64,000 bases of DNA. Origin: Pithys albifrons albifrons. Lineage: Eukaryota; Chordata; Aves; Passeriformes; Thamnophilidae. The stretch covers positions 35,219,724 to 35,283,723 of the forward strand of contig NC_092463.1 of assembly GCF_047495875.1 (NCBI RefSeq), read 5' to 3'. A program made the position numbers and the translations under genes. Shown one piece after another: positions 1 to 13,451 of this stretch. The first letter of the stretch is position 1. The number at the start of each line of letters is the position of its first letter. The notes beneath the pieces are model-generated. The model did not search any database. It was not told the DNA's origin and saw only the letters and a program-made list of their open reading frames with translations.

Positions 1-3000
1 CCATAAGTTCAGAAGGAGCAAGATTTCATGTTATGATTCTTAAGTGTTCATTTGACTCAGTTTTTATTTATCCTATACACATTTCAATTATATTCTCTCA
101 ACAGAATAAATACGAGAAAGTTTGACTAATGATATGTGAGATTTTTCTACAACCACTTGCCTATTGCTCACGTTCCTCAGTTAAATCATGCCAGCCTTTG
201 ATTACTGCAGTAGCTCATCTACTCTACAGTACAATAAATAAGTCACTTACATGTAAGTGTCCTGTGATCATTAATTGCATTGGGAACTGACCATTACATA
301 TTACACATAAGGTTTATACCTAGCAGACTACTCTAGTGCTTATGTGAAACATGTAGTCCAGCTTCTCCACTGATAAACCTTCCTCCAGCAGACACTCTGC
401 TCTTCACTCTCCAATGAACATGAGAATCATTCTAGACAGCTAACTTCAGGCCTCTAGTCATCATGGGATCAATATTCCCTTCCATCATAAGCTCCAAAAT
501 GGGGAATAAAGAATGAAAGGAGGGGGGGTGTGAAATAACCACTGTTTCCTCTGGTTTGTGTGTGGGAGGAGAAAGTGGTAACAAAAATCTAACCACAACC
601 TGCTTGGTTGCTTCTGGTAAGAATTCATCCCTGCAGGAAACATCACTGCTGTTCAGTCCAGTGGGGTTCCTACTTACAGTGTTTAACACCGGAGAATTCA
701 TTGAGACTAATGGGGCTGTAATTGTACACACAACCGTCCCATTTATAATCCCTCTTGTTTTGGTAACTGCAGTTACAACCATCAGAAACACAAGAAGAAT
801 TTGCCATTCCCTGCAGTTATACCAATAAGCATGAAATAGTGCAGAACACACACAGAGAAGCACAGTTAAGGTGGCCTAAACTCTCTATCTGTCATATCAG
901 GCCTTAGAGAAACAAATGCAGTTCCCTGTAGGTTTATTTAATCTTTTCATACATCTAATATTAAGTGCAAACAAAAAAAAGCCCATGTAGTTTACTAGAA
1001 GGGGATCTTTCATTTCAAATACTGCTCTACTCTCAGTGTGCTTCAACAGAGAGGGGCAAATTATCCAGGGATGGGAATTTCTTTGGTATCTTGAGTCAGT
1101 TTTTCTCCAGAGATTATATGAAAAACACTGTCCACTTGGTTCCTGCTTTCCATTTTTGTAATGGCTACATGCTCCTTCAAAGCAAAAAGCTCTGAAATTC
1201 CTTGGATGCAATCCAATTTGTACTGAAGTGGAAAATCCCTTCTCTGTTTTCAAGAGCTGCTTTAGGGAAAGGTCATCAGATCCTAAGTTATTAGTCTCTG
1301 GCAATCATTTATTTACAGAATTAATCGACTTCTGTGTGCCTTGTGCTAGTTTCCATACTCTAATTCTCAGTTTTGGGGTTAAGGATTCAAACTTTCATAA
1401 TTTAAATACAAGTCCAAATTCAGGTGTGGGTATCTGTGTATCTGTGTGATGACCAGTAGATCTTAAGTTCCACAATTCTTTTAGACCTTTTAAGAATCTC
1501 CCAGAACATTGAGTGAATAAATATAGCCAGCCCCATTTTACTGACAGAGATAAAACAGGTGGTACATTTAGGCCATGCAGCAAAATGACTCTTTACAAGA
1601 GATCCAAGAGTCAGACTCAGCCCTTGCAGCTGAGCTCAGTGAATCTTGATGGAGCAGCTGAAAGAGTTCCTGACTCCTCCAATGGAAATAATTTCTGGCA
1701 GAAGCACCATGTTTTTATGCAAACTGGAGGAGGAAAAAGAGATGAGAACGGCCAGTTTGTCTGTGCATCAGCTGTCACAGCTCATCTAACCTGGCATCTT
1801 AGCAAAAAATCCACCATAATCAGTGATGTAAATCTTTAACTGCAGGTGTTAACTTCAATGGCAAGACACAGTTTTTCTCACTAGATAAGTGTCTTTTGCT
1901 TTTCCTGTGAAAACAGCAACCTCTGATAACAGGGTTCAATGGACAGAGGTCTGAGTCAGATAGGAGAAAATACCATTCCAGCTGGTCCAGCAAGATTTGG
2001 CACAGTTCACTCCTTGAATATTCATGCAAGGTTCCATTTGTCTGAATTTAAACTGAAGTAAAACAGACTCTGGCCCAAAATTTCACTGGAATCACTCATG
2101 CAGACATACTCATTTGAAGACAGCATGGACTGCTGTCTTTCTTATAGAAAACCAGCATTTCCCAGAATCAGAACACAGGTATCACTCTCTGACATTTTGT
2201 GGGTTTATTCCACCTGAGAAGTATACCTTAATAAATTATTTCATCCTTAAATTTTGACATGATCTTAAGATTTGTCTTTTTTTCTAAGGGATGTTTTAAT
2301 TTTAACACAACTTTGAGGGATGGGAAGCTTCCACCATTCACACTCAGAATCGATTTCTAGCCTTGACTTCCAGTTCACAAATCTTGGTTGAAAAAGGTAA
2401 CAAAGGGCTTTGACCAAGTAGTTGCATAATATCCTGAAATAAGGCTAGCTGTATGTTCATGGAGATATTGGTGAAAAATACAAATACTCTCCCTTCTGTT
2501 ACCATGTCAGATAGAGGAAATGAAGTACAGCAGAAAATGACACTTGACTGCATTGACAGTCTTTTACCTTTTTCTTCTCAATTCAACTTTTCTCCTTATC
2601 TCAATACTTTAAAAATCATGTGGTGAAGTGAACCTAAATTGTAGAGCTTATTACCCAGAATAAGTATATGCCCACTTCCCTTATATTAGTTTTAAGACTG
2701 AATTAAACTTTCTGTTAAAAAGCAAATTTGTATTAAAAAGAGATTAATAATATCAAGGCCTATCAGTGTGTGCCAAGAGTTGTAAATGGCAGACACTTAT
2801 CTAGTGAGAAATGACCAGTGTCTGAGAAAAAGTGATTTACCAATAGATGGCAATAGTCCTTCATGAGCCATCTAAGGGTGCGTTAATACCTTATATTAGC
2901 AGCAAATATTTTCAAGCATCAGGCTTCAGTGCCATAGAGAATGTGGGGTATGGTCACAGTACAGCCAAGAGGGAGTAACAAAGGCAATGTTCCACAGTCT

Positions 3001-3262
3001 GCAGCACAAGTAGGGGCAGACTGGACCCAGGATTCTCATGATAGTTCAAGACAACAATGTGCTTGCACCAGGGTTTGAGAAAGGAAGTAAGACAAAATTG
3101 AAAATGTGCTAGCTAAAGAATTCCCTGTTTCCAAAGAAACTTCAGTTGCTGATTAAGAATACCTTCAAGACACCACATGGGGCAGGTTCTCACTCATGGT
3201 TTCTACTCCAGCACATTCACAATGCATACTCCTGTGAAATCACAGTGCTCTTCCTTCCTTAC
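1..3262 (-). other. DCAF5: DCAF5 intron 2 (partial, runs off the window start)
   Basis: AT-rich non-coding DNA downstream, on the minus strand, of DCAF5 coding exon 2. I looked on the minus strand for the next conserved WD40 exon and did not find it, so intron 2 is at least 3.2 kb and exon 3 lies outside the window. The short open frames here have no recognisable domain and no splice-site support. No repeat family was recognised. Confidence 0.7.
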
Positions 3263-3406
3263 CTCCAGAGAATACTTTTGTATTGCCACTGTTGAAAGCC
3301 AGGCAGAAGATATTAGAGTGATGCTCCCCTTTCAGCTGAACTGGTTTGACTCTGGAATGGATGGCTTCTTCCATATGCCAAAGTAAGACCCGGCGGTCAT
3401 CGCCTC
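3263..3406 (-). CDS. DCAF5: DCAF5 coding exon 2 (WD40 repeats 1-2)
   Basis: DCAF5 is a WD40 substrate receptor for the CUL4-DDB1 (CRL4) E3 ubiquitin ligase. Read on the minus strand, this 144-nt exon starts after an acceptor CTAG and ends before a donor GTAAGG. It enters with two bases that complete the glycine codon left open by exon 1. It then encodes 47 whole codons, starting GDDRRVLLWHMEEAIHS and ending NTKVFSG, and finishes one base into the next codon. The first part closes WD repeat 1 (the GDD...LLW strand) and the rest opens WD repeat 2. The residues match the vertebrate DCAF5 family closely and correspond to about 72-119. It is only 48 codons long and its best frame is on the minus strand, so a plain ORF scan misses it. 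Assignment is by family knowledge plus exact phase agreement with exon 1. Confidence 0.95.
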
Positions 3407-6400
3407 CTAGAAGAAAGGAAGGAAATGTGCATTACTGCCTGAGCCATGTGCAAATTGGTGAGAGACAAATTACTTAACTCTGCAGCTATTCATAAAAGGC
3501 TTCTCTAAAACCCTAAATAGCATTAAAAATTTATACCTTTTTGGATATACAGACACATATTTACACTATGATGTCATGCAGTCAGGTATTCAATTAAAAT
3601 TAATGAAAACAGAGTAATCAGCAGGAAAAGTTTGAATTAAACAGCTGCCATTCTGCCAACACATAGTGACAACCTATAGAAACCTGGAAACTCAGAAATT
3701 TACTGCTGTGTAAAACTCTGTGGCAAGCTGTAGATGAATTACATGCCAAATTAACATATGCATGTTGGCAAAATGCTTCTACACCAACTCCTTATTGCCA
3801 GCATTGCTTATGTTATTCATAAAATAGGAACTTTTCCCCTCTTATACTGACAACTATATGTCTTCTAGCAGTCCTTGCAAGGCCTTCATAACCTAGGTTG
3901 GCTCAGGACTGACATGTGGCCATGAAAGAGTCTACTGAAGCATTCAGAAGTCTTCAGCATGCAGTTATGTCATGCTTCTAGATCTGTAAAAGTTAAGGCA
4001 GACATTTCTGAGGTAAGTCCTGACAAAGAGAGTAACTGTAGAAAAGAAGTTCAACTCTCTCTTGCTTTACATCTCGCTTTACATACCTCTAATTGATTAC
4101 TAAGGTGCAGTTGCCAGTACAGAGCTCTATACACAGATATTTAAGTGCCTGCTTCTCTGTCCGGTATACAGTCAGATATAAATATTAGACTGTTCATGCT
4201 TCAAGTGCATTACACTATTATTTATTAGGAAGGCAAAAAAATGAAGATACTATTGCATTGGACAGCATCCTCAACCGCAATTTTGAATGCCTGTAAAATC
4301 TGAATAAAGCTTCTTCAAGTCAGACTTAAACTGGTTTTGGTATCTGTCTTTAATAACAAATGAAAGAGAATGGCATCACAAGTCAAAAGTGCCACTAGAA
4401 ACATGCTGATTTCAGTTAAAACATTTTACTGCTTCTTTGCACAACCAAAAGCACAAACTCAGAGCCTTCTGAACTGGTATCCAGAGGGAAAAAGGCATAT
4501 ATAGAGACAAAAAGAAACAAAAATCAATTGGCCTGCTGTTTACTTCCAGAAAAGGTAAATGCATAAACAGAATTCATTAGTACTATTGCTAATCAGATTT
4601 CTTAAATTTTTTCACATCAGCTGATGATATTAAGAAGTTTTCCCATGGAACCGAGTTATGTCAAACATCCTGTAAGTTAACAGTCTCTCAGCTCTTGAGT
4701 CTCCTAACAGATTTATTACACTTTGATAGACAATACAGCTGCATATTATGCTTACCCATGCTCCATGAAATTAATTGTGTATTCTCCTTCCTGATCTTGT
4801 ACTTCACAGAGCAAACAAGAGTACATGATAAAAAGATTTGTGATGCATTTGGTAACTACAGGGAACAGGTCAAATCTGACGGATCCAGAAACTCCCAGTA
4901 ATTTATGGTCAAGTAAACTGATGGAAGCTTATATTTCTTTCTGTCTAGAAATAGGGGAGACAGTTGTATTTGCACTCTAGTGATTGCAGACAAACTAGTA
5001 ATAAAGAGACACAGAAATACCTGACTATTGAAATACATGAACACATTAGTGAAGTTAAACTCAAGAAGTAATTGTCACACTTACAAGTGGCTACTTCCCA
5101 AAGCTGCCAACAGCCATATCTTAATGTTACCTCTACGTGGAAAACAATTCAAGCAACATTTAAGGCTGGTGAACACCAACATTGCTTCTATCAGACTTCA
5201 TTTATTGCCTTCTGTGAAAGACATTTCAGGGCAAAACATATTCCTGTTAATTGTTACCATAGCAAACCAATTTGCAATACCACTGCACTAAGTCCACACA
5301 TCCTCCTACCTGACAGCACAGCCATCTAGATGTCTCACTTTAACAGCAAGCTCATAATCATTTCCACCAGCCACTGTCCAGATACAACAAAAATAAAGAA
5401 GATATCCATAGAAAACAAACATTACTGTGCTTTCAGGCACACACACAGTATGGTAGGATAAATTGCAACCTGTGCAGAAAAGTCTTTGACAGTGTTAAAA
5501 GTTGCCACAACCTTCTCCTTTGCAAGTTCCTACAACTTAGTGCCTGTTTCCTCTGCCTCCACTTTGGAAACAATTCTGCCTGTTCAATGCAAATGCCTCT
5601 CTTCCCAGTCACCCAGATCTCCATGAGACTTTGGTACAAAGGTGCCCACTATCGAGTATCCAACACTAAAATAGTCCAAGAACTTTGCCTTTGTGGTGGC
5701 ACATTCCACAGTTTAGGAGTTTTTATATACTCCCCACACTCACACAATTCTTGTCCCTTCTCCATCCATGGAGAGTCTTTTACATACTTCTCTTGGAGAA
5801 CATCTACACCTGTTTCACCCCTCAGGTTTATTCCTGTCTTACCCCACTGAGACACAAAAGTTAAATAAAATTAGAATGTTAACTGGGTTGGAAGTCTCTT
5901 ATCTTCTAACTCCAATTCAGCTGTTCTAGAAATCCTTCTGACTTATGGCCAGTTCCACATGAAAGAAAAAGTTACCCAGTGTGTTGGGCCTCAGAGGATT
6001 TATGGCAAAAAAGACATTTCACTGATCTCTACATCCTCATACAAGAGAACAAGAAGTGTGAAGTCATGGACAATTATATCCAAGAAAAGGCAAGTCTTAA
6101 GTGACTGAAACCAGGAAAGGTGAAAACCAGCAAATGCAATCTCCAGTACCCAAACCTGATTCTTATGGTAAGAGAGAAGAAAGGAGGGAGGTGCATGTGT
6201 GTGGGCAGGTATGCAGGGAGACAGCAAAGAAAATGGGAATATATAGAGCTTTAATGCTCTGTGGAATGAAACCATGATTCATTAGACACAAAGTGCAGGT
6301 ACATAATGCAACATAAGTTACAAGTCTGGGAATGATAGCAAACCACAGCAGGTCTACAGCATTTGTTCTGTACAACAGAGCAGCAAATGCGTATCAATTA

Positions 6401-9400
6401 AAATGTTTTCAATTTATGGTGAATTTATTGTGCATACACATAAATTCTACAACAACAGAAGCAGAAGCCACTCAACACTTCAAAAACAATGGGAGCCACA
6501 GAACAAACTTGTGATAACTCTACAATACTCCCCAAAGAGAGTAAGCGTGCATGGTAAGGGTACATTGTTAACATGATACAGAGCATATGCCCAACAGCAA
6601 CAGGTTAACTACCTGTTGGGGAAACCCAAGTACGTGGCTTCATACGAAAGCACCTTAGTCCACAAGGCTCCAAATGTAGATTTTCTAGAAACTGAAGACC
6701 TGAAAAGTCTTGAACTTGTAATTTTCCAGTTAATGGTGTCAGAAATACTAAGTTTGACATCTACAAAGTGGAAATACCTTCAATTTTATCTTAATCTGCA
6801 GATTACCAGTTACTTTTCAGAAAGGAACCACATTTAAAAAGATTTAATTAGTCACGTGCCTCAGTGCTCCTTGTGGATCAAACCTGCTTCTACATTCAAA
6901 ACTAAAGAGCAACAGGAACAGAAGTCTATTCTTTTTAGCCCTCAAGTAGTCCAAAGAGGGCCAGAACATACCCTTGCCAAAGTAAATCTAGTCCAAACAG
7001 CATCTGCATAGCTCATGAAACACACCTGAGCTCTTGAGTACTAACAGAACTACTTGTAATCATACCAGTCAGGACCTAAAAACTGCAGTTTTAGAGAGCA
7101 TTAACCTTGATGATTGTGGACAAAGCTCAAGACCACTACTCCTCTTTGTCTCCCATATACCAGGTGCAGTCACTGAAGAACAAACATGACAAGTGGGCAA
7201 TACCTCTAAATCATATCAAAAAGATAAGTCTGTGATTGTTTATATCTACTACAGAGGGTGCACGAATCACAGAAAGTGGGACTGGACAGTATTTCAAGAA
7301 ATTGATCATTTAGTTGGCCCTGGCCAAAGGCAAAAGGCCAGAATGTGTCAGAATTATTCCCAGATGTGTCTCCAGTTTGCTCTTAAACAAACACTGCTGA
7401 GGTAGATTTCACACCTTCCTTAGGCAGCCTATTTCAGTTCCTCATAATCTTTGCCATTAGGCAGATTACCCTAATATCTACCCTGAGGGTGCATTTTGAT
7501 CTTACTTATAATCCCTCTCCTCCTTGCCATGCACTTCTGCTATTTCCCTTCCACTGAATTCAGTGACCATTCAGACAGGGGTGAGTAGGTTAAAGAACCT
7601 GACCTGACAGAAAATCAACTGCCAGACAAACAACTTCTCCCTCCCTATTCCATTCCCCTGATCAGATGCTTTCATCATATCAGTTTCTGACTTTAAATTA
7701 TAAAAGTGCCACATTACAAACAATGAAGAGGAGAAATAAGTGAATGAATTACAGGATGAAGGTAAAGTGCAAGCTCAAACAGCATCCTAAAATCTTTCTT
7801 CCTATAATTTAGGACCATTTCGTTGCCCTATTCCCACGAGAAAATGAAGAGTTTACAACTTTATGTAATATTAATTAAAAATACCTTTACACAGCTTAAG
7901 ACTTGCATCTCTACTCAGCTGTTCTCTCTGTAGACTAAATGGACCCCTTTCTTTCAGTCTTTCATTCTTCATACCCTCTTCTGAACTTTCTCTAGTTTAG
8001 GCATGTTTTTCCCAAAGCTCAGCACAGCACTCCACTGAGGCCCCAACAGCACCAAACAGAGTAGGGTTACTTCACAAGCTTTATCAGGTCTGACAACATT
8101 TATGTTGTTATCTATCGCATTTGAATCCTCTTCCCCATGGCTATGGTCTAGTCGTATATCCGTGGAGTTGACCGTTTTTATCCATATGCTGTAGTTTGCA
8201 CTTGTCCCTATCAAAACACATGACATTTTTTTCCGTGTAATGTATCCTAATAAACTCAAAATTCAACTCCTACCCTCTGAAATCATTGCTGCCTTATCCT
8301 GATATCTTTCCTGAGAAACTTTGTAATTTCTCAGACATTAATTCGAACATGTAGTAACTGGGCCTAAGATCTCTCCTCACACAGAATTCTGCTGGATACA
8401 AAGAGACTAAGATCAAGGGCGTTTCTCTTTAAAACATACTTGATACACAATCCCCTTATTCAGAAGTCATATTCCACTACCTTTGCTCAAGCCACCTCAT
8501 TCCCCTAGTTTAGGCTCAAGCTCCTTCAGATTTACATAGCAACCAAATGACATCAATTTCCAGTACTTTCTTGGATCCTCACCAATTCACAATCATAGAA
8601 GAGCTATTAATTTCTGCATTATCTGGTAGAAGGAAAAAAAAATACCAGAAAAAAAGAACACTGGCATGGATTAAGCAAGTCTCAGATTACAGTACTTTCC
8701 AGAAGTTATCTTTAAAGTGCAGTTTAAAGTAGGCAAAAAAGTGGGAGGTTCTGATAAAGGTACTCATGTTTGTAAGAGATAGCAAGCATGAAAAATGACA
8801 GTCAGATAAACAAACAGGAAAACATATCCACCAAACTTGAGGATGGGAGAAAGTCTGCTACACAGACCAAGTAAAGTTGCTTTTCGAGAAGTTAAATTGC
8901 AGAAGGAGATGCTTGGCAAATGTGAGGGAACAAGTCAGTTGTGCACCATTGCATGGTGATTTTAATTTCCATGCATGGACAGTCATATGTTTCTCAAACT
9001 GTTAAAAGAAAAAACCACCATTAGTAAATAAAGTGTTGCAAAGACACATTTTACCTAATTAAATTTTTCAGCTCTATCCAGCAGCAAGTTTTAACCGGTT
9101 TCAACCTACTTACACATTTCCAATAAACTAAGCTTTCCTCTTCTCTCATGGCATTGTCCAGACAGGCCTTTTCTACTCATCACACTGCATCTTCTCCTGA
9201 GTGTCCACCTCCTCATTACATTTATTTCCTTTTTTTTTTAAATTCTTGTCCTTATGCCTGTCCTTTCTAGCACTTCTGTGCCAAAATATTCATCTCTCTC
9301 TCACCCTCTATAAAGCAACACTGTTGAGTTTCACACAGGTACAGCAAAAGCACAACAGACTGGCCCCCAGCTCAATTGTGGACCTCAACTTTTTTACTTG

Positions 9401-12400
9401 AAAATATGGTTAGGAACAAAATTAATGACTATTAAATGTGCACTTTCCAATACAAAATTTGAAGAATATAAGATACCTTAAACATTCTTCCAAAAGACCT
9501 GGCAAGTCTTGTCTACACTGAAGTTCTCTCCAAAATTCTGACAGGAAAATTACCTGGTACTGTAATACAAACTCTGTTTAAGCAGTTTGAATTGTTTACT
9601 GAAACAGTAATCATTAACCACACAGATTTGCTTCAGCAAAATACATTAAAAAGAAAACAAAACAAAAGGCAAAAACTGTGGGACACATACCTAAGGAAAG
9701 CACCCCAGCCAGTATGCAGGCCAGCATTTCAATGGCATCACTATAGTCACAACAAATGTACTGTATCAACTGTACTTAAATCACCTCTTACAAGGTCTAA
9801 GTTGTTAACAAGTTAGTTAGTCAAAGCAGACTTCTCTAGGTTAAGAATATAGATATTTCTTAACACTGAATAACTGAAAAGATTGCTTGCACTCTCCCTT
9901 TTCACACATTCCAATATCCCTGTTAACTCTCTTAGCTGTTATAAGCACAGATGGAAGCATCTAACATCTCATCCTTACCTCAGCACACTGACTATTTTGA
10001 GGGAGGAGAGACCCACATGCCATCTATTCTAAGGCTTTATCTGCATTTGGAAGTCTTCTGAAGCAACTCTTCTACAAAACTGCAGAGTAGAGACAGCTTA
10101 TACCTTTCCTTTACCTTTCATCTAAGCTGTCCTCATTGCTTTTCTTCTTGCTGTTGCTGTTTCTCAGAGCTTCAAGATGAAGTATGATCTTAAAAAAGGA
10201 GTCTTTTGAGTGCAATTTTAATGAAGTTTGGTCTTATAATGGTATGGAATTTAAAAGAGTGTTTATAAATCTTTTTACTTTTAAAAATTTCTTGGTTTTG
10301 ATTGAATCACAAAGCACCTGCTCGCTGTTGCTATTGCAGATAAAGTATTCTATCTTATGGTCACAGATAACATGAAACTTTCTTAAGAAAACATTACCGT
10401 AATTAGAGTCTTCCTTTTTCCAGGACATCACTACAAGGTCTGACTTGGTACCCTGACCTTGACTGTCCCAAATCTGAGCACTGCTAATACAGGAGAACTA
10501 AGTGACTCCCATTCTTTTATTTTTTTTCCCTTGCTTGCTACCATTTATCTCCTACATACAAAGAAAAACTTTACCCCCTTTTGAACATTCTGAAACTTTG
10601 CAAGAAGTTAGGAAAATGAAAAGTGGACATTGTTTGAGTCTTCCTTTTACACTTGCTTCTTTACATGTCCACCAGTTAGGAAATCTGCCTCCACTCTCAC
10701 TGCATCTACCTTGATTCATGCAGTTTGGGCAAAATTAATTCTGAAAAGTCCAGTCCAGTCCTCAACTTTTTATACTTCTACGTAACAAATGGATGTCAGC
10801 ATAGGCAAGATTTGAAGTATCTCCTGAGGCCTTCTTGAACAAGAAGAACAGAAAAGACTGATGGTGTTTCCATCACTTATTATGGAAAATAAAAGAGACA
10901 ATAGATACATTTAAGTTCTCTGTAGCACTTTATAAGTAGAAATACATTGTTCTACTTTCTACTGGAGAAGGACCAGTACAGACCAGCATGCCAACTCTAG
11001 CACAAATGGGAACCTTAGAAGAGGTGAATCAGCATTCCCTTCCAATACACACATTCATATGCGTATACACACAAGAAAAATGAATGCATATCTCAAAAGT
11101 TGTATGTGCACAAAGATAAACGAATACCCGACAGTAACACTAAGATCCTTCATGGACATGTATTCCAGAAATAACTGGATTTACATTCGTAGGTTTCTTC
11201 AGGTAAGAATGTCACATACAGGAAGGTTTCAGCATGTCAGCTTCCACTCTTTGTTTATACAGTGTTTCTATTCTGTCCCTGCTTAAAAGTAACCAGTCAT
11301 AATAACTTTTTACTGAATCCCCTTGTTATTTCTGAAGTTATTAATGCAAGCTTTGTGTTATACAGCTCACCTCTGCCCAGACACCACGACCAGGCAGTAA
11401 GCCGCCCGCTCAGCCATGCCCCCATCACATTCCTCAGTAGCCCCTGTCGCTATCTACAGGGTGGCCAAGCAAAACCGAGGCCCTCTCGCCTCTCCTGCAC
11501 CCCTTGGTTGGTAACCACGCCATCACCCTCCTGCAAGCGGACAGACGACTCTCAACAAAGCTGACACGGCCAGGTGCCAGGGAGCTCTGCGATTCTGCCA
11601 AGGCAGTCACCCGGAATGGGCCTTTCCCCCTACTGCCCGGCCCCGGGGGAAGGAGCTGCCGTGAGCCCCAGTCCCAGCTGGCGGAAAAGGAAAGCGAGGC
11701 TGCTCCCTCCGGCCCGCTTTTCCCGGGGGCGAGGGGCGGCCGGGACTCGACGCCCCCCGACCGCGGCCTGCGATGGACACGGCGCTCCGCGGCCCGGCCC
11801 GGCCCGGCCCTGCCCGGGGCGGCGCGGCCCGGCACGGGCGGTCCCCCGAACCAGCAGCCGGCCTCCCGCCACCCGAAGGGTTCTGCCCTTCGCAGGGTGC
11901 GCAGGGGCCCCGGGCTCGGCGGGGGAAGAGCGCCGCGGCCTCTCGGCGGTCGAGCCCCCGGGGCGCCGCGGGCGGGATGGGCCCGCGATTCCCCAGCCTG
12001 TCGCTAAGAGCCGCCCGAGGAGAGCGCGGCCTGCAGCGCCCGGACAGGCCCCGGCCTCAAGTTTGCCTCCTTCCCCGGCCGCCCCTCCGAGCCGGGAGCG
12101 AGGGAAGAAGGAAGAAGCACCTGCACCAAGCGCTGCCGGGGTGGGGGGAAGCGGCCGGCAGGCCACCGAGCCCCGCAGCCCCTCCCTGGCTTGGGGTGCA
12201 GAGCCTTTCATCGTCCTCCGTGTCGCAGCTGATGTCAAGCCCTCGCCTCCATCCTACCTGACAGCATCCCTCAACCCCATGGCTCTCTCAGCCCCGGGCA
12301 AGCAACAGGGGCAACCTGAAACCAAAAAACATCACCACAAATATAACCCCCCCCCCCCTCTCCAAACTCCCAGTGCAAGGGGAGGGAGGAGGAACACAGC

Positions 12401-12964
12401 AAACCCCAACTCCCCTCCCCCAAAGAAAGATGTGGTGGGGTGGCCCCAAAGTGACCAGTCCCTCGATTAAACAGATCCGGTTCCCCTCCCGATGTCGGGC
12501 GGGACTGCATCACCCCGGCCAAACTCGGGGCCGCCATCGCTGACCCCCGGCCGGGGGCACGGCATGACAAATGTCACCGGCGCCCACAGTGCGGGGTGGT
12601 TCTGTCTCTGTCGCCGTCCCCCCAAAAATAAGAAAATTCCCTTATATGAGGAAAGACACGCGAGACATCAAATAAAAGGGCACCCCCAGCTTCCAGCCCC
12701 AGCGCCCGGGAAACACTCTCGTAAAAACTTTGTCCAGGGCTCCCCACCGATAACAGTAACAGTAGAATTTAAAACCTGTCAACCATTTTAGATCCCTACT
12801 TGGGAAAATACCATTCCCGGGCACCGGTGGGTTTGGGGAATGGCTCTGAGCAGCGCCGCCGAGGCACCCCTCCCCCCGGGCCGCGGGGGAGGCGGCCGGA
12901 GAGCAAGATGCTTCCTGGGGAGGGGGTGGCGGGAGGGGGCGAGGGCCGGGAGCGTTCGCTTTAC
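3407..12964 (-). other. DCAF5: DCAF5 intron 1
   Basis: 9.56-kb intron between DCAF5 coding exons 1 and 2, with donor GTAAAG on the minus strand at 12964 and acceptor CTAG at 3407-3410. It is AT-rich except for the promoter-side end from about 11.4 kb, which is strongly CpG-rich. It holds a decayed CR1 (about 7255-8320). I recognise no other gene, RNA or repeat. Open frames at 11.5-12.5 kb are products of high GC content. Confidence 0.85.
7255..8320 (-). repeat. Ancient CR1 LINE relic (L3-like), minus strand
   Basis: The plus strand reads like the reverse complement of an old CR1 3' region. It starts with a degenerate 'atcacagaaagtgggactgg' tail (about 7264), followed by a 'cttaggcagcctatttcagt' block (about 7420) and a 'taccctaatatctaccct' block. 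From about 7910 to 8320 it continues with RT C-terminal blocks such as 'ctgaactttctctagttta' and 'cacagcactccactgaggcc'. Divergence is high, with apparent indels or insertions between about 7560 and 7910. It resembles the deep amniote CR1/L3-type relics more than the younger bird copies elsewhere in this window. It lies in the same orientation as DCAF5. Two adjacent fragments instead of one element is possible. Confidence 0.6.
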
Positions 12965-13178
12965 CTGAGACCAGCCACTGGCCTCCATTGTTGGAGAATT
13001 CAATGGCATTGACACAGCCGAAGTGGCCCAGGAGGTCCTTCTTGTAGAGGTTCCTGCAGCCCCGCAGGCGTCTTCGCTGGAAGTCTTGGGTGAGCAGGGG
13101 GTCCCCCTCCAAGCCCCGCTGGGACAGGAACCCCACCACCGACCGCATGCTGCCCCCCCGGCTGCCTCTCCTCCTCAT
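12965..13178 (-). CDS. DCAF5: DCAF5 coding exon 1 (start of the protein)
   Basis: Encodes the N-terminus of DCAF5 (DDB1- and CUL4-associated factor 5), a WD40 substrate receptor of CRL4 ubiquitin ligases. The minus-strand exon runs from ATG at 13178 to a donor (CAG/GTAAAG) at 12965/12964. It is 214 nt, or 71 codons plus one base. The protein begins MRRRGSRGGSMRSVVGFLSQ and continues through a basic RRRLRGCRNLYKKDLL stretch into the first WD repeat, GHFGCVNAIEFSNNGGQWLV. I chose the first methionine because vertebrate DCAF5 has about ten residues before the internal MRSVVGFL; an internal start at 13148 is possible. The frame stays open far upstream (to about 14048), but only because the GC-rich DNA and a minisatellite there lack stops. 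The one-base phase fits exon 2 exactly. Confidence 0.95.
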
Positions 13179-13451
13179 GCTGCCGCCTGCGCCGCTCCCC
13201 GCCGCTCCTTCCCCCGCCGCCCCTTCCCCCGCCGCCGCCTCCCCTCCCCCGCTTCCCCCCTTGTTATGGTTATGATGATTTTTCTTTAGCCAGCCATGGC
13301 AGAGAGGTGTTAGACACTCCGCCGCTTCCTGATCCCGCTGGCTCCTCCCCGCTCCCCTCAGCAGCTGATCCTCAGCTGCAGCCCGCGCCTCCCGGCCCGG
13401 CTCTAGCGTGGCGTCTCCGCCGGGTAAGTCGCTGCCGGAGCGGCGCGGCGG

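Noticed and set aside
432..863. 143-codon minus-strand ORF as a DCAF5 exon
   Set aside because: The translation has no WD40 strand pattern and does not match DCAF5. It lies within the intron before the unseen exon 3.
11574..12470. 298-codon plus-strand ORF in the DCAF5 CpG island
   Set aside because: Several frames on both strands are open here because GC-rich DNA lacks stop codons. The product is low-complexity Pro/Arg/Ala with no domain, and it lies in DCAF5 intron 1.
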